Shown here: positions 51,938 to 61,102 of the stretch, piece after piece
How the letters are laid out: each line of letters opens with the position of its first letter
Numbering within the stretch: the stretch's first letter is position 1
Assembly: GCA_947499545.1 (NCBI GenBank)
Contig: CANMOZ010000007.1
Location: 1-64,000 of the forward strand
From: an uncultured Saccharospirillaceae bacterium
Lineage (GTDB): Bacteria; Pseudomonadota; Gammaproteobacteria; Pseudomonadales; Oceanobacteraceae
DNA: 64,000 nt
Direction of reading: 5' to 3'
Notes under the pieces: model-generated
Databases searched by the model: none
Told to the model about the DNA's origin: nothing
Seen by the model: the letters and a program-made list of their open reading frames with translations, nothing else
Position numbers and translations under genes: made by a program

Positions 51938-53671
51938 TTGACTAATGGGTACTTTAGCTATTCTTTAACCATTATTATATTCTGCTTGACAATATGCTTT
52001 CACGCATCCGTGCTTGCTAACGATCGTGTATTAATCATACATTCCTATCACCCACAATACGCCTGGTCAGCAGCAATCAACAAGGGAATTACAGAAGCCC
52101 TCAGACCAAGAATAAAACCTGAGCATATCTACATCGAATATCTAGACAATAGACGCTTTGTGCAAGATCAAGTATTCGTCATCTACATTACACAATTATT
52201 TCGCTATAAGTACCAAGCTTTCAAACCGGACGTGATCATCGCTTCAGATGATTACGCACTGCAATTTCTATTAAAAAACCTAGAAATTTTTGGAAATACA
52301 CCCACTGTTTATGGCGGAATCAGCGTTCATGATTTTGAAAAAGAACCTGCTCCGCTTCATTATACCGGCATCAGCGAAGGATCAGAAATTTGGGGGAACT
52401 TGCTGCTTATTAAACAAATATTGCCCAACACTAAAACCATTTATCTCTTGTCAGATCATACACCTATTGGCGCCAGCTTAGTTAGTGAAGCTGAACAATT
52501 TTTAAAGGATTGGGAAGACGAAACGACCCAACTTGATCTTATTTTTGGGTTAACGCGTAAAGGGCTTTATCAACTGATTGATTCCGTTGATGAGAATGAT
52601 GCCATCCTCTTACTAACCCTTAATAAGCTGGCTGATGGAACCTATTTTTCATTCTCTGAGGACCTTAAACCCCTTACAATCCGATCCAAAGCGCCATTTT
52701 TTGGCATGATTGGGGCAGTATTGCTTGGCCAAGGGGTTGTCGGTGGCTGGATGAGCTCACCAGAACAACATGGACGTCGCATGGCGGGGATGGCTTTAGA
52801 AATTTTAGATGGCACCGCTCCAAGGGATATCCCACCGATTGGAAAAGCTGAATTCAGACCGGCTTTCGACTATGAACAACTCAGTCGATTTAACATTGAT
52901 CATAAGGCCCTCCCACCTAATAGCCTTATCGTAAATCAACCAAGAACTATTTACAGCGATTACAAAAACTATGTATTAGCAGGCTTACTTGTCGCACTTT
53001 GGCTTATTTCAATTATTGTTGTACTGGTTGCAAACGTAAAAAAACGCCAATCTCGAGAGGTATCGCTTAGTGAAGTTAAAGGTAAACTAGAGGAAAAAGT
53101 CGCATTGCGAACACAAGAGTTATCTCGAGCCAATAAACAACTTAGTGAACTAAACGAATCAAGCAAATCACAAGCATTAACGGATTTTTTGACGCAGCTA
53201 CCAAACAGACGTGCGGGGAATGATTATTTACAATCACTGATTGAAGATGGGTTAAACCCTAATGACCCCCTTTCAATTGCCCTTATCGATATTGATCACT
53301 TTCATGCACTGAATACTGAATATGGGCATACAGAAGGAGACCGTGTTCTTATTCGAGTAGCGCAACTTATTCTGCAAGCCAAACGCAGTCAAGACTTTGT
53401 TTGCCGATGGGGGGGTGAAGAGTTTCTATTTATTCTGAACGACACTCAATCTGATACAGCTCAACAGCATTTAAATCAACTAAGATCGGAAATTGAACAA
53501 GCAAATATTGTTGATAAACAACACATCACCGTCAGCATTGGCCTAGCGACAAGTTACGATACGGATAAATGGGAACAGTTACACCAAGCTGAGACAATGC
53601 TTTACAAAGCCAAAACAAATGGCCGCAACAGGCTGTGCCAAGTGAATATCCCTGCGAATACAGAAACCTAG
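51938..53671 (+). CDS. Diguanylate cyclase with periplasmic ABC-substrate-binding sensor
   Basis: A 577-residue membrane sensor. The TTG start at 51938 is the only one that keeps the signal or anchor helix (L-T-I-I-I-F-C-L-T-I-C-F). The periplasmic part is an ABC_sub_bind domain (I-H-S-Y-H-P-Q-Y-A-W, Y-L-D-N-R-R-F, S-D-D-Y-A-L). A second helix (L-A-G-L-L-V-A-L-W-L-I-S-I-I-V-V) and a coiled coil lead to a GGDEF domain with the intact active site R-W-G-G-E-E-F and the inhibitory-site R-S-Q-D five residues before it. It should make c-di-GMP under ligand control. It is followed after 75 bases by a solute-binding protein gene. Confidence 0.93.
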   Translation: MTNGYFSYSLTIIIFCLTICFHASVLANDRVLIIHSYHPQYAWSAAINKGITEALRPRIKPEHIYIEYLDNRRFVQDQVFVIYITQLFRYKYQAFKPDVIIASDDYALQFLLKNLEIFGNTPTVYGGISVHDFEKEPAPLHYTGISEGSEIWGNLLLIKQILPNTKTIYLLSDHTPIGASLVSEAEQFLKDWEDETTQLDLIFGLTRKGLYQLIDSVDENDAILLLTLNKLADGTYFSFSEDLKPLTIRSKAPFFGMIGAVLLGQGVVGGWMSSPEQHGRRMAGMALEILDGTAPRDIPPIGKAEFRPAFDYEQLSRFNIDHKALPPNSLIVNQPRTIYSDYKNYVLAGLLVALWLISIIVVLVANVKKRQSREVSLSEVKGKLEEKVALRTQELSRANKQLSELNESSKSQALTDFLTQLPNRRAGNDYLQSLIEDGLNPNDPLSIALIDIDHFHALNTEYGHTEGDRVLIRVAQLILQAKRSQDFVCRWGGEEFLFILNDTQSDTAQQHLNQLRSEIEQANIVDKQHITVSIGLATSYDTDKWEQLHQAETMLYKAKTNGRNRLCQVNIPANTET

Positions 53672-53746
53672 TCATTTTACAATAAACCAACAGACCGACT
53701 CCGAATCACCTATACTCACCTAAACAATGAACCGTCAGGTGTCCAA

Positions 53747-54472
53747 ATGGTTAAGCTCATAGCAGCTTGCATGCTAGCCCTACTTCCGTACAGCCTCAAT
53801 GCAATGACCATCAAAGGGTGTAGCAACCCATGGCCTCCTTATGTCATTTCTAAAAACGAAGGTATGAGCATTGAAATTGTGAAATCCGCTTTCATTTTAA
53901 GCGGAGGGCATACATTAGAAGCTTCTATAAAACTTTGGGAACATTGCCTTAAAGAGGTTAAATCAGGGGATCTTGATATATTATTGGCTGTTTGGAAAAG
54001 TAAGCTCAGGGAGCAGGATTACGTCTTCAGCGAACCTTACTTTGAAAATCAAATTGTTGTCATTAAACGCCAAAAAGACAGCTCACAGTACAAAACATTA
54101 CAGAATTTTGAGGGAAAACGTGTCGGAGTCGTTGAGGGTTATCACTATTGGGACGCATTTGAAGCGTCAAAAACGATACAAAAAGATCCTTCAGGAAGCC
54201 TCATAACAAATTTGCGTCGACTTCAAAAGGATCGTATAGATGTCACTCTTGATGACAGGCTCGTTGCCAAGCACACGCTCTTAGAGGGTGGTTACGATAA
54301 AAATACTATCCACTTTGTCTCAAAACCTGCAATAGCAAAGCAACAAACGTACATAGCGGTGAGCATCAAGCACCCTAAGAAGGATGAAATCATCTCGGCG
54401 TTTAACAATGGTTTACATCAGATAAAGATGAGCAATAACTTAGATAAAATCATTAAAAAGTTTGACAAATAA
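53747..54472 (+). CDS. Periplasmic solute-binding protein, family 3
   Basis: A 241-residue exported protein. The signal is L-I-A-A-C-M-L-A-L-L-P-Y-S-L-N-A. The mature part follows the SBP_bac_3 pattern: C-S-N-P-W-P-P-Y, M-S-I-E-I-V-K-S-A-F, G-D-L-D-I-L-L-A-V-W, F-S-E-P-Y-F and G-K-R-V-G-V-V-E-G-Y. No ABC transporter is adjacent. Such orphan binding proteins in Vibrio-like bacteria may feed sensor proteins. The upstream cyclase has its own binding domain of a different family. Confidence 0.8.
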   Translation: MVKLIAACMLALLPYSLNAMTIKGCSNPWPPYVISKNEGMSIEIVKSAFILSGGHTLEASIKLWEHCLKEVKSGDLDILLAVWKSKLREQDYVFSEPYFENQIVVIKRQKDSSQYKTLQNFEGKRVGVVEGYHYWDAFEASKTIQKDPSGSLITNLRRLQKDRIDVTLDDRLVAKHTLLEGGYDKNTIHFVSKPAIAKQQTYIAVSIKHPKKDEIISAFNNGLHQIKMSNNLDKIIKKFDK

Positions 54473-54770
54473 AACCTCAAATGTATATAAAAACCATAGA
54501 CATGAAGGTGTTCCAAGCATCCCTTACCAGACAGGAATTTTTAAGCCAATTTTCTTGCAAAGCAAGATCCGCAGGGCATAATTTGTCAGCAAAATAAATA
54601 TGCATAATACCTATTAAAATATACTCATTTATCCTTGCCAAATTCCCTCTCTGAACGATAATAGCCTAGGGCACCATGCCCAGGTTACATGAGTAACCAC
54701 CGTGATTGCTTGACAACTACCGGCGGTCGGGCAATACCGTAGCCTCAACGTCGGTTAGGTTGAAATGTAG
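54473..54770 (+). promoter_or_regulatory. Structured leader of the RRM protein gene
   Basis: About 300 bases without a gene. Close to the start codon are two hairpins: GGGC-ACCAT-GCCC at 54669-54681 and GGTTAC-ATGA-GTAACC at 54683-54698, then TTGACA at 54710-54715 with GC-rich sequence after it. This looks like a structured 5' leader or a promoter region of a cold- or stress-induced RNA-binding protein. Confidence 0.45.
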
Positions 54771-55064
54771 ATGAATATATATGTAGGAAATCTGTCATAC
54801 ACAATGACAGAAGATGAAGTTAGGAACTTATTTTCTGAACATGGTCATGTTGAGTCAGTTAAACTGATACGCGATCACGAAACGCAACGGTCCCGTGGAT
54901 TTGCTTTTGTTGAAATGTCCAATCCTCAAGAAGCCGATATCGCCATAAAAAATCTAAATGGCTCCGCTATCATGGACCGTAAGTTGGTTGTGAACCAAGC
55001 CCGCCCAAAATCGCAAAACCAACGACAAGGCGGTGGCGATCAAAGACGTCGTCATTACGCTTAA
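54771..55064 (+). CDS. RRM-domain RNA-binding protein
   Basis: A 97-residue protein made of one RNA-recognition motif. RNP2 is I-Y-V-G-N-L near the start and RNP1 is R-G-F-A-F-V-E-M near residue 43. A short Gln/Gly/Arg-rich tail (Q-R-Q-G-G-G-D-Q-R-R-R-H) follows. This is the architecture of Rbp/cold-inducible RNA-binding proteins of cyanobacteria and gammaproteobacteria. It probably binds mRNA with low specificity. A terminator hairpin lies 60 bases downstream. Confidence 0.9.
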   Translation: MNIYVGNLSYTMTEDEVRNLFSEHGHVESVKLIRDHETQRSRGFAFVEMSNPQEADIAIKNLNGSAIMDRKLVVNQARPKSQNQRQGGGDQRRRHYA

Positions 55065-55126
55065 TCATACCCACTCTCGAATACACTTTAGATATTGTCG
55101 TTAATTAGTTTAACGAGCATTTGAAA

Positions 55127-55164
55127 GACCGGCTCTACAGAACTTCTAACTGTAGAGGCTGGTC
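55127..55164. terminator. Terminator hairpin between convergent genes
   Basis: CTCTACAG pairs with CTGTAGAG, extended by GACC/GGTC with one bulge, around a 9-base loop. It shares GACCGGCT with the hairpin at 20405. It lies between the RRM gene and the minus-strand gene. Confidence 0.7.
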
Positions 55165-55166
55165 AG

Positions 55167-55808
55167 TTATAGTTCCTTATTATCTGCAAACAGTCGCATT
55201 CTCAGCAAATCGGCTTCTGCATCCGTCATACCCTGCAATTTCATGGTCATAATATCTTTATCCATTGCCTTCATTTCTTGCTTCAATTGATTTAAATCTG
55301 CATTAGCGATGTCTTTATCTAACCACTTAGCAACCTTGGCACGATATTCTGATAACGTTGTTTCGTCCTGCAACAAAGCTGTTTTCATTGTCTTCTCTAA
55401 CTGTTGCAATGCAGTGTTATCTAACTCGCCATTCTCATCAATTACCTTTTCCCAGTGTTGAGCCAACCAATCTAATATAGCCTGACTTGAAGCGTGCCCA
55501 ACCTTTGCCTTTTCACTTAACACACTTAGCCAAGTGCACAGTGATGTATCAGCGGGATCACAGCTCTGCTGCCAACCTTGCATAGATACAATATCTTCCG
55601 AATGACTTTGGGTATCAACACTGTCTATATTCAGGCTTTTTTTACGATCATGTTTAGAAACTTCTCTCGTTAGATTGGCTTGTTCAGCTTCCAATACTGA
55701 AGAGACGGGCTCTTGCTTTTCTGGAGGGTTTAGAAATCGCCAAGTACCGACCACTCCTAAGGCAACAACCCCGACAAACAAAAAACGACCCGGATGTAAT
55801 ACTTGCAT
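55167..55808 (-). CDS. Membrane-anchored protein of unknown function
   Basis: A 213-residue protein with one N-terminal helix (F-L-F-V-G-V-V-A-L-G-V-V-G-T-W) acting as signal anchor, then a charged disordered linker of about 60 residues and a helical domain with two Cys in C-D-P-A-D-T-S-L-C-T-W-L. The C-terminus is amphipathic helix (L-K-Q-E-M-K-A-M-D-K-D-I-M-T-M-K). Layout resembles lipase-chaperone or periplasmic helical proteins only superficially. No family recognised. GAGGAG precedes the ATG. Confidence 0.65.
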   Translation of the reverse strand: MQVLHPGRFLFVGVVALGVVGTWRFLNPPEKQEPVSSVLEAEQANLTREVSKHDRKKSLNIDSVDTQSHSEDIVSMQGWQQSCDPADTSLCTWLSVLSEKAKVGHASSQAILDWLAQHWEKVIDENGELDNTALQQLEKTMKTALLQDETTLSEYRAKVAKWLDKDIANADLNQLKQEMKAMDKDIMTMKLQGMTDAEADLLRMRLFADNKEL

Positions 55809-56603
55809 TATTCACTCCTCAATTATTAATATTATTCAGATACTTTACCTTGTCGGCATTAATTTATGTTAGTAATCATATGCCTTCGTTAAAGCTAGCC
55901 ACCTTTGATATTTTATTACTCACAAACTTAAAGGAAGCAAGATATTGCAGGCTGATCCATGGATTTTATGCTTTAGAAGAAGTGATCATCTCACAATTTA
56001 TAGTCTTTTTATTGTCAAATCTCATTATTCCTTAACCCTAGTAATCTTTTGATATAGCCTCTTAATCTAAAGCAGAAACGTTTAAATCTCCTTCAATTAA
56101 AAAATGACACAATAACTTTCATGCATAAGCCTTGCACATCAACCCTCAGTAGAATACTTCCTTAATTGGGAAGTTAATCGTTATCCCATGTACAGATATA
56201 GGTTCAATATGGGCAATTTGGTGCCATTACATATACCACGTTTCTTACTGACAATACCTATCAACACGCAGCAACAGCTCAATCACTATATAAGTGCCAT
56301 AACCAGTTATCGGCACATCGGTTTGCTTTCCACTCATTAAAACACTTTAAAACCAGGGAACGATCTCAAAAAACATGCAAAATCAAGCAGCATTTTTTTC
56401 TTGCATCTCTCTTTATCTGCTAAGCCAGGAACCTGTTTAATATATTACATAATAATGTTGGTTGTTACGTTAAAAAAGCTGGCATCTGAGATCAAACACA
56501 TCTATTGATCAATAAAGTTTTTGGGTACAATAGCTTCGATATGATTTTTCTCAACCGAGTCTACGCATCTTTTTTGCATACTTCAAACAGACAGGAGTTA
56601 AAA
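55809..56603. other. Long AT-rich gap
   Basis: Nearly 800 bases with no convincing gene. A plus-strand frame of 61 codons at 55850-56035 has no ribosome site or family similarity. The promoters of the flanking genes must lie here. I see no RNA gene or repeat. Confidence 0.45.
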
Positions 56604-57464
56604 TTGAACAGATGGCTTATGGTACTACTCGCATTGCTGTCAGTATCTTTGCAAGCGGAAAGTGCTTCCGGGTACAGAATCCCTCAAACAGAAATATTGC
56701 AATTAACATCTAAAATCAATCACCAAAAATATGAACTGTATATACGTTTACCACGCAACTATGAAACGAGCAAACAATCTTTCCCTGTTGCAGTACTACA
56801 AGATTCAGGATTTTCATTTCCTATTGCCAGTGGCATCGCAGGTCTTATGGGTGGACGAGACATTGAGGATTTAGTCCTAGTGGGAGTTTCCTACTCTAAA
56901 GATACAACTCCACAAATCAGCCGTACTAGAGATTATACCCCCACCTTCGCACCTAATGAGAAGGGCGCTCACTCTTTAGAAGCGCAGAAGTATTCTGGAA
57001 AAGCTAAGGAATATATTAAATTTATTGAGATGGAAGTCATTCCACTCATTTCACATAAATATAGACTTGACAACAATAAAAGGATATTTATTGGGCACTC
57101 CTTTGCGGGTTTATTAGGGGCCTATATTTTATTGATTAATCCTGAACTTTTCGATACATACATTCTAGGCACCCCATCATTATGGTATGATAAGGGAGCC
57201 ATATTTCGTCTAGAAGAACAGCACTCTAAAACAAACAAATCAATGAACGCTACCGTATTTATGTACATCGGAGAAGAGGAAAGCATAAGCAAACGAAGCA
57301 ACATGGTTCAGGATCTACTAAACTACGAAAAAATTTTAAAATCTAGAAATTATAAAGATTTAAAAGTACAAACCCATATAATCAAAGGAGCAACACACTT
57401 TAGTAGTTTTCCATTGCTTCTGCCAGACGCTCTACAAAGAGCAATACCATTATCAAAGAACTAA
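56604..57464 (+). CDS. Exported alpha/beta-hydrolase esterase (IroE/Fes-type fold)
   Basis: A 286-residue exported esterase. The TTG at 56604 is chosen because AGGAG lies six bases before it and it gives a clean signal (L-N-R-W-L-M-V-L-L-A-L-L-S-V-S-L-Q-A); a frame from 56505 is longer but unsupported. The nucleophile is Ser in I-G-H-S-F-A-G-L-L-G. The oxyanion segment V-A-V-L-Q-D-S-G-F-S-F and a late G-A-T-H-F-S supply the rest of the triad. The fold matches putative esterases that act on enterobactin-like or acyl substrates. Substrate is unknown. The polyketide cluster begins 324 bases further on. Confidence 0.75.
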   Translation: MNRWLMVLLALLSVSLQAESASGYRIPQTEILQLTSKINHQKYELYIRLPRNYETSKQSFPVAVLQDSGFSFPIASGIAGLMGGRDIEDLVLVGVSYSKDTTPQISRTRDYTPTFAPNEKGAHSLEAQKYSGKAKEYIKFIEMEVIPLISHKYRLDNNKRIFIGHSFAGLLGAYILLINPELFDTYILGTPSLWYDKGAIFRLEEQHSKTNKSMNATVFMYIGEEESISKRSNMVQDLLNYEKILKSRNYKDLKVQTHIIKGATHFSSFPLLLPDALQRAIPLSKN

Positions 57465-57787
57465 TCGCTCAAGGTCTGATCATATTTCATGCTCGCTCAT
57501 TATTCAATAAACATCAGGGTATCGAATTTACTATTATTACAATACTTTGAATCAATCAAAACAAAGGGTGCTTGATACATATTAATAGATAGCACACCAG
57601 CTTGGGAAATCAACGGTATGAATTACGACTTATATACACAAAATTTTACTGCGGACTATCATCAGCCCCTTTTTTTTTATAGACTCGGACATATTGAGAA
57701 CGACAGGCTGGATTAACCACCAAAGTAAAGACCCTGCAATGAAGAAATTGGTGGAATAATCAAAAGCAATCAGCATGAACACGAATT
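57465..57787. other. Intergenic gap before the PPTase gene
   Basis: About 320 bases, AT-rich, probably holding the promoter of the PPTase gene. Nothing else is recognised. Confidence 0.4.
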
Positions 57788-58546
57788 ATGCAAACTATAG
57801 AACCTAACGACATTCACTTGTGGCACACAACAATCTCAGATTGCGAACCCTTCATTCATTTATATACGCCACATTTAACTCAAAATGAAATCGACAGAGC
57901 TAATCAGTTTCACTTTCAAAAAGATCGCTTAAGATATTTAATCACTCGGATTTTTGTTCGCTGGGTATTAACCGAATACGAACCCAAGGTAAGACCCAAA
58001 GATTGGTTATTTACAACCAATCAGTATGGGCGCCCGGAAATCATGCCAGGCTTTATCGAAACACCACTAACATTCAACATTACTCATTCAGGAAATATTA
58101 TTGCTCTAGCCATAACCTCACACCGAGCAATTGGCGTGGACACAGAAGCTGTCAGAGACATACCCAACTTTATGGATTTAGCTAAGAGTCATTTCACTCA
58201 ATCAGAATTTAAGAGTATATCTCTACAACCGCTTCATCTTCAAAGCAAGCGATTCTTTGAAATTTGGACTTTGAAAGAGTCTTACATTAAAGCCTTAGGC
58301 ACGGGCCTTAGTACAGACCTAAGATCTATTGAGTTTGAATTTACTGAAAACAATTTGATTGGCTTTTCATGCCCATGCAACCAATATGTTTTTTGGCAGT
58401 TTGAAATAGAAGGTCGCTATGTTGGAGCGCTCTGCTGCCAATCGATAGAATCCCAAGCTTCAAAGATTGTTATTCACAATAAGATTCCTGTCATAGGAAC
58501 CCGCTCTCAAACTAAACTTATGCTAGTCCAGACGAATCAAGCATAA
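57788..58546 (+). CDS. 4'-phosphopantetheinyl transferase, Sfp type
   Basis: A 252-residue PPTase. The magnesium motif is I-G-V-D-T-E-A and the second signature is F-F-E-I-W-T-L-K-E-S-Y-I-K-A. The upstream N-I-T-H-S-G segment matches the CoA-binding loop. Full length and two pseudo-symmetric halves place it with Sfp, which loads carrier domains of PKS and NRPS. It would activate the ACP of the polyketide synthase at the right edge of the window. Confidence 0.93.
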   Translation: MQTIEPNDIHLWHTTISDCEPFIHLYTPHLTQNEIDRANQFHFQKDRLRYLITRIFVRWVLTEYEPKVRPKDWLFTTNQYGRPEIMPGFIETPLTFNITHSGNIIALAITSHRAIGVDTEAVRDIPNFMDLAKSHFTQSEFKSISLQPLHLQSKRFFEIWTLKESYIKALGTGLSTDLRSIEFEFTENNLIGFSCPCNQYVFWQFEIEGRYVGALCCQSIESQASKIVIHNKIPVIGTRSQTKLMLVQTNQA

Positions 58547-58755
58547 TTTTTTTTATCCTTTATTCTATATAACCCACCGTTAAATACTATTATTCTACAG
58601 ATTGGCGATATCAGACTAAACACTGATCACATTTCAATATACCTAGGCATAGCTTTACATTTACAATCAACAGATTAGCTTTATGCTTATTTAAAAATCG
58701 ATATACAGTTATTAAATGTTAACCCTAATCCTTACTGATCTTGAGTACGATACAC

Positions 58756-59613
58756 ATGAGCACATCAACATTGATTGAAGAATCACCCATAAGCCAATGG
58801 TATGGCATGATGACCCAGATGTTTCCAGATAAGTGCCTGACCTTTCTGAACTATGGGTATCTTGATGAAGTGAGTAATGTGACTTGGTTAAAAAGCAAAG
58901 ACCATGCTCAAAAATGCTCTTATGGCCTCATCCATCATCTCCTAAAAGACCAGGATTTAGCTGGAAAGTCCATTTTAGAAATAGGCTCAGGTCGTGGCGG
59001 AAATTGCTCATACCTGGCTGAATACACGACAGCAAAATCAGTCACGGGGTTAGATTTATGCCCAGCTCATACTGAGTTTTCAAATAATACCCACACCTTC
59101 GAAAACCTAAACTTTGTGACGGGTGATGCCTGCGAACTACCATTCGAAAATACTACATTCGATGTCATCATCAATATAGAATCATCCCATTCATATCCAG
59201 ACCTTGATAAATTTGGCATGGAAGTACAGAGAACATTAAAGAAAGGCGGCCTATTTATATACGCTGATGTAATGAGAACTCAACATGATACTGATTTGAG
59301 TGATGAAGAAAAAATAGGATTTGAAATTTTTTCAAAAAAAATTGATCGCTATAAGGAAATGATCTCAAAGGCTAAGCTCGAGATTGAAAAAGAAGAAAAC
59401 ATTTCTGCAGGCGTCATTAAAGCGATAGAAAACGATGATGGGCATTTAAAACACCTACTAAAAGCTTTATTCGACGAGAAAAGGGAATCGCTACCAAAAG
59501 AAGTTACCGACTCTATGGATCACATGATTCATAATTTCGATTACAGCCTACCGAAAGCATTTAAAACGAAGTATCTAGAGTATATTGCTTGGCACATAAG
59601 AAACTCTATCTAA
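58756..59613 (+). CDS. SAM-dependent methyltransferase, polyketide-cluster type
   Basis: A 285-residue class I methyltransferase. An N-terminal helical lid (T-F-L-N-Y-G-Y) precedes the SAM loop (I-L-E-I-G-S-G-R-G-G-N), the acidic ribose-binding strand (T-G-L-D-L-C-P-A-H), and G-D-A-C-E-L-P-F with I-N-I-E-S-S-H-S-Y-P. It resembles natural-product methyltransferases of the mycolic/fatty-acid O-methyltransferase group. The first ATG at 58756 is chosen over a TTG at 58741. Target is presumably the polyketide (O- or C-methylation). Confidence 0.85.
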   Translation: MSTSTLIEESPISQWYGMMTQMFPDKCLTFLNYGYLDEVSNVTWLKSKDHAQKCSYGLIHHLLKDQDLAGKSILEIGSGRGGNCSYLAEYTTAKSVTGLDLCPAHTEFSNNTHTFENLNFVTGDACELPFENTTFDVIINIESSHSYPDLDKFGMEVQRTLKKGGLFIYADVMRTQHDTDLSDEEKIGFEIFSKKIDRYKEMISKAKLEIEKEENISAGVIKAIENDDGHLKHLLKALFDEKRESLPKEVTDSMDHMIHNFDYSLPKAFKTKYLEYIAWHIRNSI

Positions 59614-59777
59614 ATAAACATCAGATACACTATTTTGAATAATATTGTTATAATGAAATTCCTCACTCCAAATGAAATAGAAAAATAAATTATGGTACGG
59701 AACGATAACAGGCTAAATGGAAAATCATTACTTATCTCAACCGATAACTAAAAAGCTTAAATGAAGAGTAGAGTTCA

Positions 59778-61001
59778 ATGTCTAATACTGCTTTAACGCC
59801 TGACACTTTTACGCTAGATTATACAGATCCAAATTTTATTGAGAATCCTTACCCCACATATAAGATACTCCGAGAAGAATCCCCTTTTTTCTATTATGAA
59901 GGAGGGAATGGCTGGTTGGCTACAAAGTATGCCGATGTTGCAATGCTTCTTAAAGATCCAAGAGTCACTACAAGCTTTAACCTCTGGGAACATGCTCCTC
60001 CAACTCAAAGTGAAGAGGATATGTGCGATTTCGATCGATTAATGAACAGCTCTCTGATGCAATTAGACAGAGATGCCCACCTTAGAATTAGAAAATTAGC
60101 CTTTTCAGCCTTTGCCCCCCAAATCATTCAAAAAAGCAAACCTCAAATTACGGATTTAGTTGAATCAATTTTCGATGAGCTGCCCAATGAAAAGCAATTT
60201 AATTTTGCTGAATCCATCACTCACCCTGTATCGATCCGCACGATCAGCTACTTGCTGGGTGTATCCCCTCAAGATGAAGCAGTATTTGATCGGATGGCAG
60301 AGGCCATCATGATCGGCATGAATCCCATGTGGTCACCTGAAGAAAGAGCCAGAGCAACGGCAGGTGTAACCGATGGGTTAAACATGATACGTGATTTGAT
60401 TGAATTTCGTCGGAAAAATCCTGATGGTTTCTTTCTCAGCACATTGATACAAGCTGAAGAAAGCGGAGATTCTTTATCAACTTGGGAGTTACAAGCACTG
60501 GTAGGCATATTATTGGCCGTTGGCATGGTAACGGCTAGTAACGGCATGAATAAACTGACATGGACCTTACTTGAAGATCCTATCAAATTTAACACCGTTG
60601 CCTCAGATTCTAGCCTGTTTCTACCAGCATTGCTGGAAACCTTTCGCTTGCGGTTTTTTAGCAGCCTTGGATTCAGAAGATTTGCACTAGAAGATTTTAT
60701 CTTACATGGTCATCGCATTAAGAAAGGGCAAATGCTGTATCTCTGCATGGGTTCAGCACTAAGAGATGAAGCGGTATTTGAAGATGCCGATGCCTTTAAA
60801 ATTGACCGTGATCAAAGTAAAAATCTGTGCTTTGGGCTAGGAGCCCACTATTGCATGGGTTCCAATCTTGCAAAGCTTCAAGGTGAGGTGGTTTTTGATA
60901 CCCTCACAAATCGTTTTCCAAACGTCAGCTTGGACAGACCTCCTGTATTTGATATTGTCACTTTACATAACAACATCAAAGAACTCTGGTTAAACACTTA
61001 A
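59778..61001 (+). CDS. Cytochrome P450
   Basis: A 407-residue soluble bacterial P450. The heme loop is F-G-L-G-A-H-Y-C359-M-G and the K-helix E-T-F-R is present. In the I-helix the usual acid-alcohol pair is absent on the acid side: V-G-M-V251-T252 instead of G-x-(D/E)-T. Such changes occur in some biosynthetic P450s that act on carrier-bound or unusual substrates. It lies with the methyltransferase and PPTase on the plus strand and converges with the polyketide synthase, so product tailoring is the likely role. Confidence 0.92.
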   Translation: MSNTALTPDTFTLDYTDPNFIENPYPTYKILREESPFFYYEGGNGWLATKYADVAMLLKDPRVTTSFNLWEHAPPTQSEEDMCDFDRLMNSSLMQLDRDAHLRIRKLAFSAFAPQIIQKSKPQITDLVESIFDELPNEKQFNFAESITHPVSIRTISYLLGVSPQDEAVFDRMAEAIMIGMNPMWSPEERARATAGVTDGLNMIRDLIEFRRKNPDGFFLSTLIQAEESGDSLSTWELQALVGILLAVGMVTASNGMNKLTWTLLEDPIKFNTVASDSSLFLPALLETFRLRFFSSLGFRRFALEDFILHGHRIKKGQMLYLCMGSALRDEAVFEDADAFKIDRDQSKNLCFGLGAHYCMGSNLAKLQGEVVFDTLTNRFPNVSLDRPPVFDIVTLHNNIKELWLNT

Positions 61002-61018
61002 TAATTGGTTAAAACTAA

Positions 61019-61050
61019 AAAGGCTAGCAACGAGTTGCCGGCCTTTATTC
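61019..61050 (+). terminator. Terminator after the P450 gene
   Basis: AAAGGC pairs with GCCTTT and the inner GCAAC with GTTGC, followed by ATTCTTG. It lies between the P450 and polyketide synthase genes. Confidence 0.8.
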
Positions 61051-61102
61051 TTGATTGTATTCTCACACATCAGCACATCTGTTTGAATTTATTTCTCAGA
61101 TT

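Noticed and set aside
55850-56035. 61-codon plus-strand frame
   Set aside because: AT-rich, no ribosome site, no family similarity.
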